Positions 25,204 through 35,282 of a DNA stretch of 64,000 bases are shown in pieces; the first letter of the stretch is position 1; every line of letters starts with the position of its first letter. The stretch is from the NCBI RefSeq assembly GCF_001518815.1, contig NZ_CP013987.1, positions 2,564,501 to 2,628,500 on the forward strand, given 5' to 3'. The notes under the pieces were generated by a model. That model was given only the letters and a program-made list of their open reading frames with translations, was not told where the DNA came from and ran no database searches. A program made the translations under genes and the position numbers. This stretch comes from Pseudomonas oryzihabitans (GTDB lineage Bacteria > Pseudomonadota > Gammaproteobacteria > Pseudomonadales > Pseudomonadaceae).

Positions 25204-26559
25204 ATGCAAGACACCAAGCAGACGCGCGTCCGCTATCTGATCCTGTTCATGTTGTTCGTGGTGACCACGATCAACTATGCGGACCGCGCCACCATCGCCA
25301 TCGCCGGCTCCAGCCTGCAGAAAGACCTTGGCATCAGTGCCGTCTCCCTCGGCTACGTCTTCTCCGCCTTCGGTTGGGCCTATGTGCTCGGCCAGATCCC
25401 GGGCGGCTGGCTGCTCGACCGCTTCGGTTCGAAGAAGGTCTATGCCGCAAGCATCTTCACCTGGTCGGTGTTCACCCTGCTGCAGGGCTACATCGGTGAA
25501 TTCGGCATCGGCACCGCGGTATTCCTGCTGTTCGCCCTGAGATTCATGGTCGGCCTGGCCGAAGCCCCCTCCTTCCCCGGTAACGCCCGCATCGTCGCCG
25601 CCTGGTTCCCCACCAAGGAGCGCGGTACCGCCTCGGCCATCTTCAACTCCGCGCAATACTTCGCCACAGTGCTGTTCGCGCCGCTGATGGGCTGGATCGT
25701 CTACACCTTCGGCTGGCAGCACGTCTTCGTGGTGATGGGCGTACTGGGCATCGCCTTCTCGGCGGTCTGGATGGCGGTGATCTACAGCCCGCGCGAACAT
25801 CCCCGCGCCAATGCCGCCGAGGTCGAGTACATCGCCAGCAACGGCGGCCTGGTCGACCTGGACACCCCCGGCAAGAAGAGCGAGGGTCCGAAGTGGAGCT
25901 ACATTGGCCAGCTGCTGACCAACCGCATGATGGCCGGTATCTACCTGGGCCAGTTCTGTATCAACGCCCTCACCTACTTCTTCCTCACCTGGTTCCCCGT
26001 GTACCTGGTGCAGGAACGCGGCATGACCATTCTCAAGGCTGGCATCATCGCCTCCCTCCCGGCGATCTGCGGCTTCATCGGTGGCGTGCTGGGCGGGGTG
26101 ATCTCCGACTACCTGCTGCGTCGTGGCAACAGCCTGAGTGTGGCGCGCAAGACCCCCATCGTCGCCGGCATGCTGCTGTCGATGAGCATGATCCTGTGCA
26201 ACTACGTCGACGCCGACTGGATGGTAGTGGGCTTCATGGCCATGGCCTTCTTCGGCAAGGGCATCGGCGCCCTGGGCTGGGCGGTGGTCTCCGACACCAC
26301 GCCCAAGCAGATCGCCGGTCTTTCGGGTGGCCTGTTCAACACCATCGGCAACCTGTCCTCCATCAGTACTCCGATCATCATCGGCTACATCATCGCCGCC
26401 ACCGGCTCCTTCAAGATGGCCCTGGTGTTCGTCGGTGCCAACGCCCTGGTGGCCGCCATCAGTTACCTGTTCGTCGTGGGCGAGATCAAACGCGTCGAGT
26501 TGCGCGGCGTCACCACGCCGCCTGCCGAAGCCCCGCTCGCCGCTGAAACCTCTCGCTGA
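25204..26559 (+). CDS. gudP: MFS glucarate/galactarate transporter, GudP-like
   Basis: A 451-residue inner-membrane symporter of the anion:cation symporter branch of the major facilitator superfamily, with about twelve membrane segments. It opens with TRVRYLILFMLFVVTTINYADRA, has the loop motif GWLLDRFGSKKVYA and the RFMVGLAEAPSFPGNARIVAAW segment found in GudP/GarP-type sugar-acid carriers. Glucarate dehydratase follows 18 bases later, which supports glucarate as the substrate. Start chosen by the ribosome site at about 25195. Confidence 0.88.
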   Translation: MQDTKQTRVRYLILFMLFVVTTINYADRATIAIAGSSLQKDLGISAVSLGYVFSAFGWAYVLGQIPGGWLLDRFGSKKVYAASIFTWSVFTLLQGYIGEFGIGTAVFLLFALRFMVGLAEAPSFPGNARIVAAWFPTKERGTASAIFNSAQYFATVLFAPLMGWIVYTFGWQHVFVVMGVLGIAFSAVWMAVIYSPREHPRANAAEVEYIASNGGLVDLDTPGKKSEGPKWSYIGQLLTNRMMAGIYLGQFCINALTYFFLTWFPVYLVQERGMTILKAGIIASLPAICGFIGGVLGGVISDYLLRRGNSLSVARKTPIVAGMLLSMSMILCNYVDADWMVVGFMAMAFFGKGIGALGWAVVSDTTPKQIAGLSGGLFNTIGNLSSISTPIIIGYIIAATGSFKMALVFVGANALVAAISYLFVVGEIKRVELRGVTTPPAEAPLAAETSR

Positions 26560-26577
26560 TCGACAAGGAGCCCGACC

Positions 26578-27936
26578 ATGACTCAATTCAATGCCTCCCC
26601 AGCCCTGCACACCGGCACACCCGTGGTCACCTCGCTGGAAGTCGTCCCCGTTGCCGGCCAGGACAGCATGCTGCTCAACCTCAGCGGCGCCCACGGTCCC
26701 TATTTCACCCGCAACGTGCTGATCCTCAAGGACAACGCCGGTCGCACCGGTGTCGGTGAGGTACCCGGCGGCGAGACCATCCGCCAGACGCTGGAAGACG
26801 CCCGCCAATTCCTCATCGGCCAGCCGCTGGGCCAGTACCAGCGCATCCTCGGCCAGGTCCGCCAGGCCTTTGCTGGCCGCGATGCCAGCGGCCGCGGCCT
26901 GCAGACCTTCGACCTGCGCGTCACCATCCATGCGGTGACCGCCATCGAAGCCGCCCTGCTCGACCTGCTCGGTCAGCACCTGGAGGTACCGGTGGCCGCC
27001 CTGCTTGGCGAAGGTCAGCAGCGCGATGCCGTGGAGATGCTCGGTTACCTGTTCTATGTCGGCGACCGCAACAAGACCACCCTGGACTATCGCAGCGAAG
27101 CCGAGAGCGACGACGCCTGGTTCCGCGTGCGCAACGAAGAGGCCCTGACCCCCGAGACGGTGGTGCGCCTGGCCGAGGCTGCCTATGACCGCTACGGCTT
27201 CAAGGACTTCAAGCTCAAGGGCGGGGTGCTCAGCGGCGACGCCGAGATCGAGGCGGTCACCGCCCTGGCCGAGCGCTTCCCCGAGGCACGCGTGACCCTG
27301 GATCCCAATGGTGCCTGGTCGCTCAAGGAAGCCATCCGCCTGTGCCGCGACCAGCACCACGTGCTGGCCTATGCCGAAGATCCCTGTGGCGCCGAGAACG
27401 GCTACTCCGGTCGCGAAGTCATGGCGGAGTTCCGTCGCGCCACCGGCCTGCCCACCGCCACCAACATGATCGCCACCGACTGGCGCCAGATGGGCCATGC
27501 CATCCAGCTGCAATCGGTGGACATCCCCCTGGCCGATCCGCACTTCTGGACCATGCAGGGTTCGGTGCGGGTGGCGCAGATGTGCAACGACTGGGGCCTG
27601 ACCTGGGGTTCGCACTCCAACAACCACTTCGACATCTCCCTGGCCATGTTCACCCATGTCGCCGCCGCGGCGCCGGGCAAGATCACCGCCATCGACACCC
27701 ACTGGATCTGGCAGGATGGCCAACGCCTCACCCGCCAGCCGCTGGAGATCAAGGGTGGCCTGGTCGAGGTGCCGCAGCAGGGTGGCCTGGGCGTGGAACT
27801 GGACCTGGACGCCCTCGCCCGCGCCCACGAGCTGTACAAGACCAAGGGCCTGGGTGCGCGGGACGACGCCATGGCCATGCAATTCCTCTCGCCCAACTGG
27901 ACCTTCGATAACAAGAAGCCCTGCCTGGTGCGCTGA
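26578..27936 (+). CDS. gudD: Glucarate dehydratase
   Basis: A 452-residue enolase-superfamily enzyme that dehydrates D-glucarate (and L-idarate) to 5-keto-4-deoxyglucarate. The catalytic and metal-binding segments are visible: [18 protein letters not shown] (KxK-type lysine), [45 protein letters not shown], and [16 protein letters not shown] with the active-site histidine. Length matches GudD. Downstream steps (keto-deoxyglucarate dehydratase and KGSA dehydrogenase) are not in this window. Confidence 0.94.
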   Translation: MTQFNASPALHTGTPVVTSLEVVPVAGQDSMLLNLSGAHGPYFTRNVLILKDNAGRTGVGEVPGGETIRQTLEDARQFLIGQPLGQYQRILGQVRQAFAGRDASGRGLQTFDLRVTIHAVTAIEAALLDLLGQHLEVPVAALLGEGQQRDAVEMLGYLFYVGDRNKTTLDYRSEAESDDAWFRVRNEEALTPETVVRLAEAAYDRYGFKDFKLKGGVLSGDAEIEAVTALAERFPEARVTLDPNGAWSLKEAIRLCRDQHHVLAYAEDPCGAENGYSGREVMAEFRRATGLPTATNMIATDWRQMGHAIQLQSVDIPLADPHFWTMQGSVRVAQMCNDWGLTWGSHSNNHFDISLAMFTHVAAAAPGKITAIDTHWIWQDGQRLTRQPLEIKGGLVEVPQQGGLGVELDLDALARAHELYKTKGLGARDDAMAMQFLSPNWTFDNKKPCLVR

Positions 27937-27957
27937 GCCGCTTCCGCCCGCCAGCAA

Positions 27958-27985
27958 CGACCGCTCCGAGCCTTCGGGGCGGTCG
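27958..27985 (+). terminator. Hairpin after gudD
   Basis: CGACCGC pairs with GCGGTCG across a CCGAGCCTTCGG inner stem-loop, 22 bases after the gudD stop, followed by the pyrimidine-rich CCTCTTCC. Confidence 0.7.
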
Positions 27986-28142
27986 CCTCTTCCGCTACAG
28001 CCTCCCGAAATACCTGGTTACAGCTACCGATAGCCTGCTAAGCGTTCGTTAAGCTCACCGGATCGACACTGAACTCACGGTATCTCGCAGCCCCGCCCGA
28101 TACCTCCGCGGTTCCAGTCACTTTCGTATCCGGGAGAAGCAC

Positions 28143-28853
28143 ATGAACCTCAATCGTCGTATCGCCAAGAGCCTCCTCGTCCTGACCATCGCCTCGGTGT
28201 TTTCCACCGTCGCCCTGGCCGATACCCGTCCCGACGTTGCCAGCCAGCAGGTCGCCACCCTGCCGGCGATCTCCCAGCAAGGCCAATCGGCCTTCAAGGA
28301 CGTGATCGCCGCACGCCAGGATCTCTTCGAAGGTCACGTCGATCAGGCCAAACAGCAACTGCGCGCCGCTGAAAGCGCATTGCAAACCGCCCAGACCGAC
28401 AAGACCGTCTATATGAAGGCCGCCAAGGACCTGCGTGGGCAGACCGGCCAGGCGGTCCCGGTAGCGGAGCAGGACGCCAAGGCCACCGCCTGGCTACCGA
28501 TCTGGAGCGGCATGACGCTCAGGGACGACTATGTCGCCACCCCCGCCAAGAATCAGGCCGTGGCCCAGGCCAGTGACAAGATCCAGCACGGCGACACCCA
28601 GGGCGCCAGCGAGATCCTCAAGGTGGCCGGTGTCGATGTCGACTACTCCACCGCCGTACTGCCCGCCCAGGAGGCCCTGGACCTGGTTCACAGGGCCAAT
28701 CAGGAACTGGCCCACGAGCAGTTCTGGCAGGCCGGGCTGACACTCAAGCAGGTGCAGAGCAGCCTGAAATACGACAACGCCAACGTCGACGTGACCCCCA
28801 CCAGCTGGTTCTCCAGGACCACCTCGATCTTCACTCCGGTCGACAAGACCTGA
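28143..28853 (+). CDS. YfdX family protein
   Basis: A 236-residue exported protein of the YfdX family, which is linked to acid and other stress responses in enterics; its molecular role is not settled. Residues 1-26 are a signal peptide ending at ALA. The mature part has the YfdX helical pattern: AFKDVIAARQDLFEGHVDQA, then YMKAAKDL, LPIWSGMTLRDDYV and QAGLTLKQVQSSL. It is transcribed alone, between hairpins at 27958 and 28866. Confidence 0.85.
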   Translation: MNLNRRIAKSLLVLTIASVFSTVALADTRPDVASQQVATLPAISQQGQSAFKDVIAARQDLFEGHVDQAKQQLRAAESALQTAQTDKTVYMKAAKDLRGQTGQAVPVAEQDAKATAWLPIWSGMTLRDDYVATPAKNQAVAQASDKIQHGDTQGASEILKVAGVDVDYSTAVLPAQEALDLVHRANQELAHEQFWQAGLTLKQVQSSLKYDNANVDVTPTSWFSRTTSIFTPVDKT

Positions 28854-28865
28854 GCAGACCCTCGC

Positions 28866-28890
28866 CCGCCGGGACCTTGCCTCCCGGCGG
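28866..28890 (+). terminator. Hairpin after YfdX gene
   Basis: Nine-base-pair perfect stem (CCGCCGGGA / TCCCGGCGG) with a 7-base loop, 13 bases after the stop, followed by ATTT. Confidence 0.7.
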
Positions 28891-29017
28891 ATTTCCCCAA
28901 GGACTGAACAGCCTGAAAACGTTAACTTCAGCGTAATGGTTTCGCCTCCAGGTTGATTGAATGTCAGGCAGCCGAGGTCTAGGGTAGCTCCACGACAGGT
29001 GATTCGTGGAGACCACA

Positions 29018-30694
29018 ATGACAACGACATCCTCCCCACCGGCTCGGATCGCCAGGCGCCGCAGCGACAAGCAGCAGCGCCTGGACCGGGTGGCCGCGCT
29101 GGCCGATGGCAAGGTGTTGCCCACCGCCTCCATCGTCGCCGCGCTGGAACAGCTGCTGGCCCCCGGTGATCGGGTGGTGCTGGAAGGCAACAACCAGAAG
29201 CAGGCCGACTTCCTCTCCCGCAGCCTGGCCCAGGTCGATCCGGCCAAGCTCCATGACCTGCACATGATCATGCCCAGCGTGGGTCGCGCCGAGCACCTGG
29301 ACCTGTTCGAGCGCGGCATCGCCCGCAAGCTGGACTTCTCCTTTGCCGGCACCCAGAGCCTGAGGATCAGCCAGCTGCTGGAGGACGGCCTGCTGGAAGT
29401 CGGCGCCATCCATACCTACATCGAACTCTATGCCCGGCTGCTGGTGGACCTGATTCCCAAGGTGGTACTCAGCGCCGGCTTCATGGCCGACCGTGCCGGC
29501 AACATCTACACCGGCCCCAGCACCGAGGACAGCCCGGCGCTGATCGAGCCGGCGGCCTTCAGCGACGGCATCGTCATCGTCCAGGTCAACCAGCTGGTGG
29601 ACGATGTCTCCGAGCTGCCACGGGTGGACATCCCGGCGGACTGGGTCGACTTCGTGGTGGTGGCCGACCGGCCTTTCTATATCGAGCCGCTGTTCACCCG
29701 CGATCCGCGCCACATCAAGCCGGTGCACGTGTTGATGGCGATGATGGCGATCCGCGGCATCTACGAACGCCACCAGGTGCAGTCACTCAACCATGGCATC
29801 GGCTTCAACACCGCCGCCATCGAGCTGATCCTGCCCACCTACGGCGAGCGCCTGGGCCTCAAGGGCAAGATCTGCCGGCACTGGACCCTGAATCCGCATC
29901 CCACGCTGATCCCGGCCATCGAGAGTGGCTGGGTGGAAAGCGTGCACTGCTTTGGCACCGAGCTAGGCATGGAGGGCTATATCGCCCAGCGCCCGGACGT
30001 CTTCTTCACCGGTCGCGATGGCTCGCTGAGATCCAACCGGCTGCTCTGCCAGCTGGCCGGTCAGTACGCCGTGGACCTCTTCATCGGCGCCACTCTGCAG
30101 GTGGATGGCGACGGCCATTCCTCCACCGTCACCCGAGGGCGCCTCGCCGGCTTCGGTGGCGCGCCCAACATGGGCCATGATCCGCACGGTCGCCGCCATC
30201 CCACCCCAGCCTGGCTGGACATGCGCCAGCAGACCGGTGACAGCGCGCCCGCCCTGCTGGAACGCGGCAGGAAGCTGGTAGTGCAGATGGTCGAGACCTT
30301 CCAGGAAGGCGGCAAACCCACCTTCGTCGACACCCTGGATGCCGTGGAGGTGGCGCGCAAGAGTGGCATGCCCCTGGCGCCCATCATGGTCTATGGCGAC
30401 GACGTCACCCACCTGCTCACCGAAGAAGGCATCGCCTATCTCTACCGGGCGCGCTCGCTGGAGGAACGCCGGGCGATGATCGCCGCCGTGGCCGGGGTCA
30501 CCGCCATTGGCCTGCGCAGCGACCCGGCCGAGGCCCGGCGCCTGCGCCAGGAAGGCCTGGTAGCCCTGCCCGAGGACCTCGGCATCCGCCGCACCGACGC
30601 CAGCCGCGAGCTGCTCGCGGCGAAGAGCATCGGCGAGCTGGTGGAGTGGTCCGGCGGTCTCTATCAACCTCCGGCCAAGTTCAGGAGCTGGTGA
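29018..30694 (+). CDS. mdcA: Malonate decarboxylase alpha subunit (acetyl-S-ACP:malonate ACP transferase)
   Basis: A 558-residue CoA-transferase-like subunit that exchanges acetyl for malonyl on the carrier protein MdcC. Recognisable segments: [58 protein letters not shown] and [21 protein letters not shown] 29018 is preceded by GGAG; a GTG at 29006 is the alternative. First gene of mdcABCDEGH-madLM, a fully overlapping or closely spaced set. Confidence 0.93.
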   Translation: MTTTSSPPARIARRRSDKQQRLDRVAALADGKVLPTASIVAALEQLLAPGDRVVLEGNNQKQADFLSRSLAQVDPAKLHDLHMIMPSVGRAEHLDLFERGIARKLDFSFAGTQSLRISQLLEDGLLEVGAIHTYIELYARLLVDLIPKVVLSAGFMADRAGNIYTGPSTEDSPALIEPAAFSDGIVIVQVNQLVDDVSELPRVDIPADWVDFVVVADRPFYIEPLFTRDPRHIKPVHVLMAMMAIRGIYERHQVQSLNHGIGFNTAAIELILPTYGERLGLKGKICRHWTLNPHPTLIPAIESGWVESVHCFGTELGMEGYIAQRPDVFFTGRDGSLRSNRLLCQLAGQYAVDLFIGATLQVDGDGHSSTVTRGRLAGFGGAPNMGHDPHGRRHPTPAWLDMRQQTGDSAPALLERGRKLVVQMVETFQEGGKPTFVDTLDAVEVARKSGMPLAPIMVYGDDVTHLLTEEGIAYLYRARSLEERRAMIAAVAGVTAIGLRSDPAEARRLRQEGLVALPEDLGIRRTDASRELLAAKSIGELVEWSGGLYQPPAKFRSW

Positions 30695-31551
30695 TGCGCG
30701 CCCTCGCCCGCCTTGCCCCGTCACCCGCCGAGCGCCTGGCCGATTTGGCCGTTTCCGCCCTGGTGGACGAAGCCGAACTCTCGCCCAAGCCGGCCCTAGT
30801 GGATCGCCGCGGCCAGGGCGCCCACAGTGACCTCACCCTTGGCCTGATGCTGACCTCGGCCCAGGCATTGCAGCCCTGTTTCCAGGCCATGGCCGAAGCC
30901 GCCGAGCGGGGGCTGCCCGCGGCCGAACTGCGCTGCCTGATCGGCCAATTGGGGCGTGACGGCGAAGCCGCCATGCTGCAGGTCACCGGCGGAGTCAACA
31001 CCCACCGCGGCGCCATCTGGGCGCTGGGGCTGCTGGTGACGGCGGCCGTACATGAGCGTCCGACTTCCGCCCAGGCGCTGTGCCTGGCGGCCGGTCGCCT
31101 GGCCAACCTGCCCGATCCGGGAGCGCCCCAGGCCGCGCCCAGCCATGGCCAGCGCGTCGCCCAGCGCTATGGCGTCGGCGGTGCCCGGGCCGAGGCCGCC
31201 GCGGGCTTTCCCGCCATCCATCAGCGCGGCCTGCCGCAGCTGCGCGCCAGCCGCCAGGCCAGTGCCGGCGAACAGAACGCTCGCCTGGATGCACTCCTGG
31301 CCATCATGACCGCGCTGGACGATACCTGTGTGTTGCACCGCGCGGGCCCCGCGGCCCTCACCAGCATGCAGCAGGGTGCCCGCGCCGTGCTGCAGGCCGG
31401 GGGCAGCGCCAGTCTCGCCGGTCGCCGCCAGCTGCTGATACTGGACCGCCAGTTGCTGGCCGCCAATGCCTCCCCCGGCGGCGCCGCCGATCTGCTGGCC
31501 GCCACCCTTCTCGTCGATCGCCTGGAGCCCCGGCTCCCTGGAGACCTCTGA
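30694..31551 (+). CDS. mdcB: Triphosphoribosyl-dephospho-CoA synthase
   Basis: A 285-residue CitG/MdcB family enzyme that makes the precursor of the prosthetic group of MdcC from dephospho-CoA and ATP. It has [20 protein letters not shown] near residue 25, [20 protein letters not shown] and the [12 protein letters not shown] segment, all typical. The start overlaps the mdcA stop by one base. Confidence 0.92.
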   Translation: MRALARLAPSPAERLADLAVSALVDEAELSPKPALVDRRGQGAHSDLTLGLMLTSAQALQPCFQAMAEAAERGLPAAELRCLIGQLGRDGEAAMLQVTGGVNTHRGAIWALGLLVTAAVHERPTSAQALCLAAGRLANLPDPGAPQAAPSHGQRVAQRYGVGGARAEAAAGFPAIHQRGLPQLRASRQASAGEQNARLDALLAIMTALDDTCVLHRAGPAALTSMQQGARAVLQAGGSASLAGRRQLLILDRQLLAANASPGGAADLLAATLLVDRLEPRLPGDL

Positions 31552-31865
31552 TGGAACACTTCACTTGCAGCTATCCGGCCAGCCAGCGCCGCCAGGGTCG
31601 CGCCCTGGTGGGCTGTGTCGGCTCGGGGGACCTGGAAGTCCTCCTCGAACCCGCCAACGCCGACTTCACCCTCAAGGTGACCACCTCGGTCAACGGCAGC
31701 GAGCCTCGCTGGCGTGCCCTCTTCGACCGGCTGTTCGCTACCCGCGAGGATCTGCCGGCCCTGACCCTGGACATCCATGACTTCGGCGCCACCCCTGGCG
31801 TGGTGCGCCTGCGCCTGGAGCAGGGCCTGGAAACCCTCGACCTGGAGGAAAGCACCCATGGCTGA
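31551..31865 (+). CDS. mdcC: Malonate decarboxylase acyl-carrier (delta) subunit
   Basis: A 104-residue carrier protein. The attachment serine for the phosphoribosyl-dephospho-CoA group is in VGSGDLEVL, near residue 26. Malonyl and acetyl groups ride on this cofactor as thioesters during decarboxylation. It overlaps mdcB by one base and mdcD by 8 bases. Confidence 0.93.
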   Translation: MEHFTCSYPASQRRQGRALVGCVGSGDLEVLLEPANADFTLKVTTSVNGSEPRWRALFDRLFATREDLPALTLDIHDFGATPGVVRLRLEQGLETLDLEESTHG

Positions 31866-32724
31866 AGCCCCTCTTCCCGATGTCCAGGAGCTGCTGCACA
31901 GCCGCAGCTTCGTCGAACTCGGCGCCCGCGAGCGGGCCCGTGTGGTGCTCGATGCCGGCAGCTTTCGCGAGCTGGCCGGACCCTTCGACCGGCTGATGTC
32001 GCCGTGGCTGCCCAAGCAGGGCATCGTTTGCCAGGCCGATGACGGCGTGGTGGTGGCCAAGGGGCTGATCGACGGCCAGCCCGCGGTGGTCTGCGCCATC
32101 GAGGGCGCCTTCCAGGGCGGCAGCATGGGTGAAGTGGGCGGCGCCAAGATCGCCGGTGCCCTGGAGCTGGCGCTGGAAGACAACCTCGCCGGTACCCCGA
32201 CCCGCGCCGTACTGCTGCTGGAAACCGGCGGCGTGCGCCTGCAGGAAGCCAATCTGGGCCTAGCCGCCATCGCCGAGATCCAGGCGGCCATTGTCGCCCT
32301 GCGCAACCATCAGCCAGTGATCGGCGTCATCGCCGGCAGCGTTGGCTGCTTTGGCGGCATGTCCATCGCCGCCGGCCTATGCAGCCAGCTGATCGTCACC
32401 CGCGAGGCACGCCTCGGGCTCAATGGCCCCCAGGTGATCGAACAGGAAGCCGGCATCGAGGAATACGATTCCCGCGATCGCCCCTTCATCTGGAGCCTGA
32501 CCGGCGGCGAACAGCGGGTCGCCACGGGTCTAGCCGACGTCTTCGTCGCCGACGACAGCACCGCCGTGACCGCCGCCATACGCCAGGGCTTCGCGGACGG
32601 CGGTGCAGCCCCCCTACGCAGCCAGCAGACCGAACACTACCTGACGCGCCTCGCCGACCTCGACACCCATCCCCAGGCGGACGCCGCAGCGGTTCGCCAC
32701 CTCTATGCGGGAGACCAGCCATGA
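31858..32724 (+). CDS. mdcD: Malonate decarboxylase beta subunit
   Basis: A 288-residue carboxyltransferase-fold subunit; with MdcE it decarboxylates malonyl-S-carrier. Crotonase-type segments seen are IEGAFQGGSMGEVGGAKI, VLLLETGGVRLQEANLGL and GSVGCFGGMSIAAGLCSQL. It overlaps mdcE by 4 bases. Confidence 0.93.
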   Translation: MAEAPLPDVQELLHSRSFVELGARERARVVLDAGSFRELAGPFDRLMSPWLPKQGIVCQADDGVVVAKGLIDGQPAVVCAIEGAFQGGSMGEVGGAKIAGALELALEDNLAGTPTRAVLLLETGGVRLQEANLGLAAIAEIQAAIVALRNHQPVIGVIAGSVGCFGGMSIAAGLCSQLIVTREARLGLNGPQVIEQEAGIEEYDSRDRPFIWSLTGGEQRVATGLADVFVADDSTAVTAAIRQGFADGGAAPLRSQQTEHYLTRLADLDTHPQADAAAVRHLYAGDQP

Positions 32725-33536
32725 GCACCCAGCCTTCGCAACGCGGCCTGACCTGGTTCCAGGCCCTGGCCGGCCAGGGTGAGGCCGTCGCCGGCCTGCC
32801 CGCCTCCCTGCGCGTCGCCGACCTCGAACTGGCCGGCCGGCCCGCACGCTGGCTGGCCGTGGTGCCCGATACCGACAATCCCTTCCCCCGCGCCCGGCAG
32901 GGCGAGGTCGGCCTGCTGGAAGGTTGGGGCCTGGCCCGGGCGATCCAGCAGGCCGTCACCCAGGATCGCGACGCCTCGGTAAAACGCACGTTGATCGCCC
33001 TGGTGGACGTGCCCAGCCAGGCCTATGGCCGGCGCGAAGAAGCCTATGGCATCCATCAGGCCCTGGCCGGAGCCGCGGGTGCCTATGCCGAGGCGCGCCT
33101 GGCCGGCCACCCGGTATTGGGCCTGCTGGTGGGCAAGGCCATGTCCGGGGGCTTTCTGGCCCACGGCTACCAGGCCAATCGGCTGCTGGCCCTGCGTGAT
33201 CCCCAGGTGCAGGTGCACGCCATGGGCAAGGCCTCGGCCGCGCGGGTGACCCTGCGCAGTGTCGAAGACCTGGAGCGCCTGGCCGCCGACATCCCGCCCA
33301 TGGCCTACGACCTGGACAGCTATGCCTCCCTGGGCCTGCTCTGGCGCCAGCTGGAGGTCGCTCAGCCCGACCAGCCCTCGGCCGCCGATCTGGAGCAGGT
33401 ACGCCAGGCCCTGGCCGAGGCTCAGGCCGATGTGCTCGCCAGCGGCGCCACCGATCTCAAACTGCGTCTGAACGGCGCCAATCGCGCGGCCTCTCGCGAG
33501 GTGCGCGAGCGCCTGCGGGCAGGTTGGAACGCGTGA
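32721..33536 (+). CDS. mdcE: Malonate decarboxylase gamma subunit
   Basis: A 271-residue partner of MdcD, also of the carboxyltransferase fold. Visible segments are TLIALVDVPSQAYGRREEAY, GKAMSGGFLAHGYQANRLLA and VHAMGKASAARVTLRSVEDL. Together MdcD and MdcE form the decarboxylase proper. Its stop overlaps the mdcG start by one base. Confidence 0.93.
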   Translation: MSTQPSQRGLTWFQALAGQGEAVAGLPASLRVADLELAGRPARWLAVVPDTDNPFPRARQGEVGLLEGWGLARAIQQAVTQDRDASVKRTLIALVDVPSQAYGRREEAYGIHQALAGAAGAYAEARLAGHPVLGLLVGKAMSGGFLAHGYQANRLLALRDPQVQVHAMGKASAARVTLRSVEDLERLAADIPPMAYDLDSYASLGLLWRQLEVAQPDQPSAADLEQVRQALAEAQADVLASGATDLKLRLNGANRAASREVRERLRAGWNA

Positions 33537-34237
33537 TGAGCGGGCGGAAGAGCCCGTTGGGCTTCGCTGGCGCTCAACCCAACCTACCGGACACCCCCAT
33601 AGGTTGGGTTGAGCGCAGCGAAGCCCAACACAGGCCCCACGACCTCCTCTGGGGCCTGACCCCGGACGCTTTGCCCGCGCACGCTCCACTCTGGGCCCAC
33701 CAGATCGCTCAGACTGGGCTGCCCGTGGTGGTGCGCCGAACCGCACCCGAGGCCGGCCGCATCCCGGTCGGCCTGCGTGGTGCCACCCGCGTCGAGCGCT
33801 TGGCGGCCTGGCTGGCACCGACCGCCGTAGTGCAACAGCGCGCGCCTGAAAACCTGCGGATCGCGGAGGGCTGTCGCGATCTACCCGTCTTCGACACCCT
33901 GGCCCGCGTGCAAACCCTGCTGGATGACCTGGGGCTGCCCTGGGGTCCTACCGGTGCTGCCGGTTACGAACTGGCCTCTGGCTGGCCGGCGCTGCATGCC
34001 GGGAGCGATCTGGACCTGCTGGTCCGCTGCGATGTCCCGCTGCCTCGCGATCAGGCACGGGCGCTGCTGGCGTCGCTGCAGGCGCAGGCCCTGTGCCGGC
34101 TGGATATCCTCCTGGAAACCCAGCATGGCGGCGTCGCTCTCGCCGATTGGGCTGGACGGACCGCTCGGGTATTGCTCAAGACCGATGCCGGCCCCTGCCT
34201 GGTGGACGATCCCTGGCAACGGGAGCGTGCCGCATGA
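33536..34237 (+). CDS. mdcG: Phosphoribosyl-dephospho-CoA transferase, N-terminus carrying a translated repeat
   Basis: A 233-residue enzyme that attaches the prosthetic group to MdcC. The nucleotidyltransferase-type acidic motif is GSDLDLLVR. The family body begins at RPHDLLWGL, about residue 33. Between codon 6 and that point the frame runs through a repeat element (33556-33629) and encodes LGFAGAQPNLP and GWVERSEAQH, sequence that is not family-like. The frame is kept, so the protein should still be made, with about 25 extra residues. No better ATG follows the repeat. The gene still overlaps mdcE and mdcH as in an intact operon. Confidence 0.88.
   Translation: MSGRKSPLGFAGAQPNLPDTPIGWVERSEAQHRPHDLLWGLTPDALPAHAPLWAHQIAQTGLPVVVRRTAPEAGRIPVGLRGATRVERLAAWLAPTAVVQQRAPENLRIAEGCRDLPVFDTLARVQTLLDDLGLPWGPTGAAGYELASGWPALHAGSDLDLLVRCDVPLPRDQARALLASLQAQALCRLDILLETQHGGVALADWAGRTARVLLKTDAGPCLVDDPWQRERAA
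33556..33629. repeat. Inverted-repeat element inside mdcG
   Basis: Same family as the elements at 1628 and 1727: outer arms GTTGGGCTTCGC and GCGAAGCCCAAC, inner arms CAACCCAACCTA and TAGGTTGGGTTG. It lies wholly within the mdcG reading frame near its 5' end and leaves the frame open. A strong mRNA hairpin is expected there. Confidence 0.88.
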
Positions 34238-35169
34238 GCACCCTCTTCCAGTTTCCCGGCCAGGGCGCCCAGCGTCCCGGCCTGCTGCATGCCCTGCCCG
34301 TGGACCCCGAAGTCCGGCGCACCCTGGAGGAAGCGGCCAAGGTGCTGGAGGCCGACCCCCTGAGCCTGGACACCGCCCACGCCCTGGAACACACCCGCGC
34401 CGTCCAGCTGTGCCTGCTGATCGCCGGCGTCGCCACCGCGCGCCTGCTGCTGAATCGCGGACCGGCGCCGCAGCTGGTGGCGGGTCTGTCCATTGGCGCC
34501 TATGCCGCGGCGGTGGTGGCCGAGGCCCTGGACTTCGCCGATGCCCTGCGCCTGGTGGCGCGTCGCGGCGAGCTGATGCAGACGGCCTATCCCAAGGGCT
34601 ACGGCATGCTGGCGATCCTTGGTTTGGACCGTGCCACGGTGGAAGGGCTGGTCGCTGACCACCATCGTCCCGAAGCGCCTATTTATCTCGCCAACGCCAA
34701 TGCCGAACAGCAATACGTGGTCGCGGGTAACGACGCCGGCCTGGCGGTGCTGTCCGAGGCGGCGCGCACCCAGGGCGCCGCAGCGGCCAAGCGCCTGGCC
34801 ATGAGCGTGCCCTCTCACTGCCCGCTGCTCGCCGAAGCCGCCCAGACACTCAACCAGGCCTTTGCCGAGGTCGAGCTACGTGCGCCTCGGCTGGCCTATC
34901 TGAGTGGGACTTCCGCACGGCGGCTGGTGCGCGCCGAGCAACTGCGTGACGACCTGGCCTTCAACATGGCGCGGCCCATCGAATGGCACGCCACCCTGGA
35001 AGCCGCCCGCGAGCGCGGCGTGCGCCTGGCTATCGAACTGGCGCCCGGCAGCGTCCTCAGCCAACTGGCCAGGCGAGTCCTGCCTCCGGCCGGCGTACTG
35101 GCCTGGCAGGATACCCACCCCGAGACCCTGGATGCGCTCAGGCGCGAGGAGGCGGCACGACTGGACTGA
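34234..35169 (+). CDS. mdcH: Malonate decarboxylase malonyltransferase (malonyl-CoA:ACP transacylase)
   Basis: A 311-residue FabD-like acyltransferase that primes the carrier with malonyl from malonyl-CoA. It has FPGQGAQRPG at the start, the nucleophile in GLSIGAYAA and the catalytic histidine in VPSHCPLL. It overlaps mdcG by 4 bases. The 113 bases after it hold a GC-rich stretch before madL. Confidence 0.92.
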   Translation: MSTLFQFPGQGAQRPGLLHALPVDPEVRRTLEEAAKVLEADPLSLDTAHALEHTRAVQLCLLIAGVATARLLLNRGPAPQLVAGLSIGAYAAAVVAEALDFADALRLVARRGELMQTAYPKGYGMLAILGLDRATVEGLVADHHRPEAPIYLANANAEQQYVVAGNDAGLAVLSEAARTQGAAAAKRLAMSVPSHCPLLAEAAQTLNQAFAEVELRAPRLAYLSGTSARRLVRAEQLRDDLAFNMARPIEWHATLEAARERGVRLAIELAPGSVLSQLARRVLPPAGVLAWQDTHPETLDALRREEAARLD

Positions 35170-35282
35170 GCATTCCCCATACGGCTATTGCCCTCACCCC
35201 AGCTCTCTCCCCGAGGAGGAGGTAAAAGCGGGAGCAGTGGCCAGGCTTCACCCCACCCCAAGCACAACCGAGGACAACAACA

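Noticed and set aside
25198-27957. A 919-codon open frame on the minus strand opposite gudP and gudD
   Set aside because: It mirrors two well-recognised genes; long antisense frames are expected in GC-rich coding DNA. Its translation is low-complexity (G/H/D/Q-rich) and matches no family.
35180-35250. CCCTCACCCCAGCTCTCTCCCC stretch before madL as a repeat
   Set aside because: Only one copy in this window and no inverted structure I could support, so not listed as a repeat.
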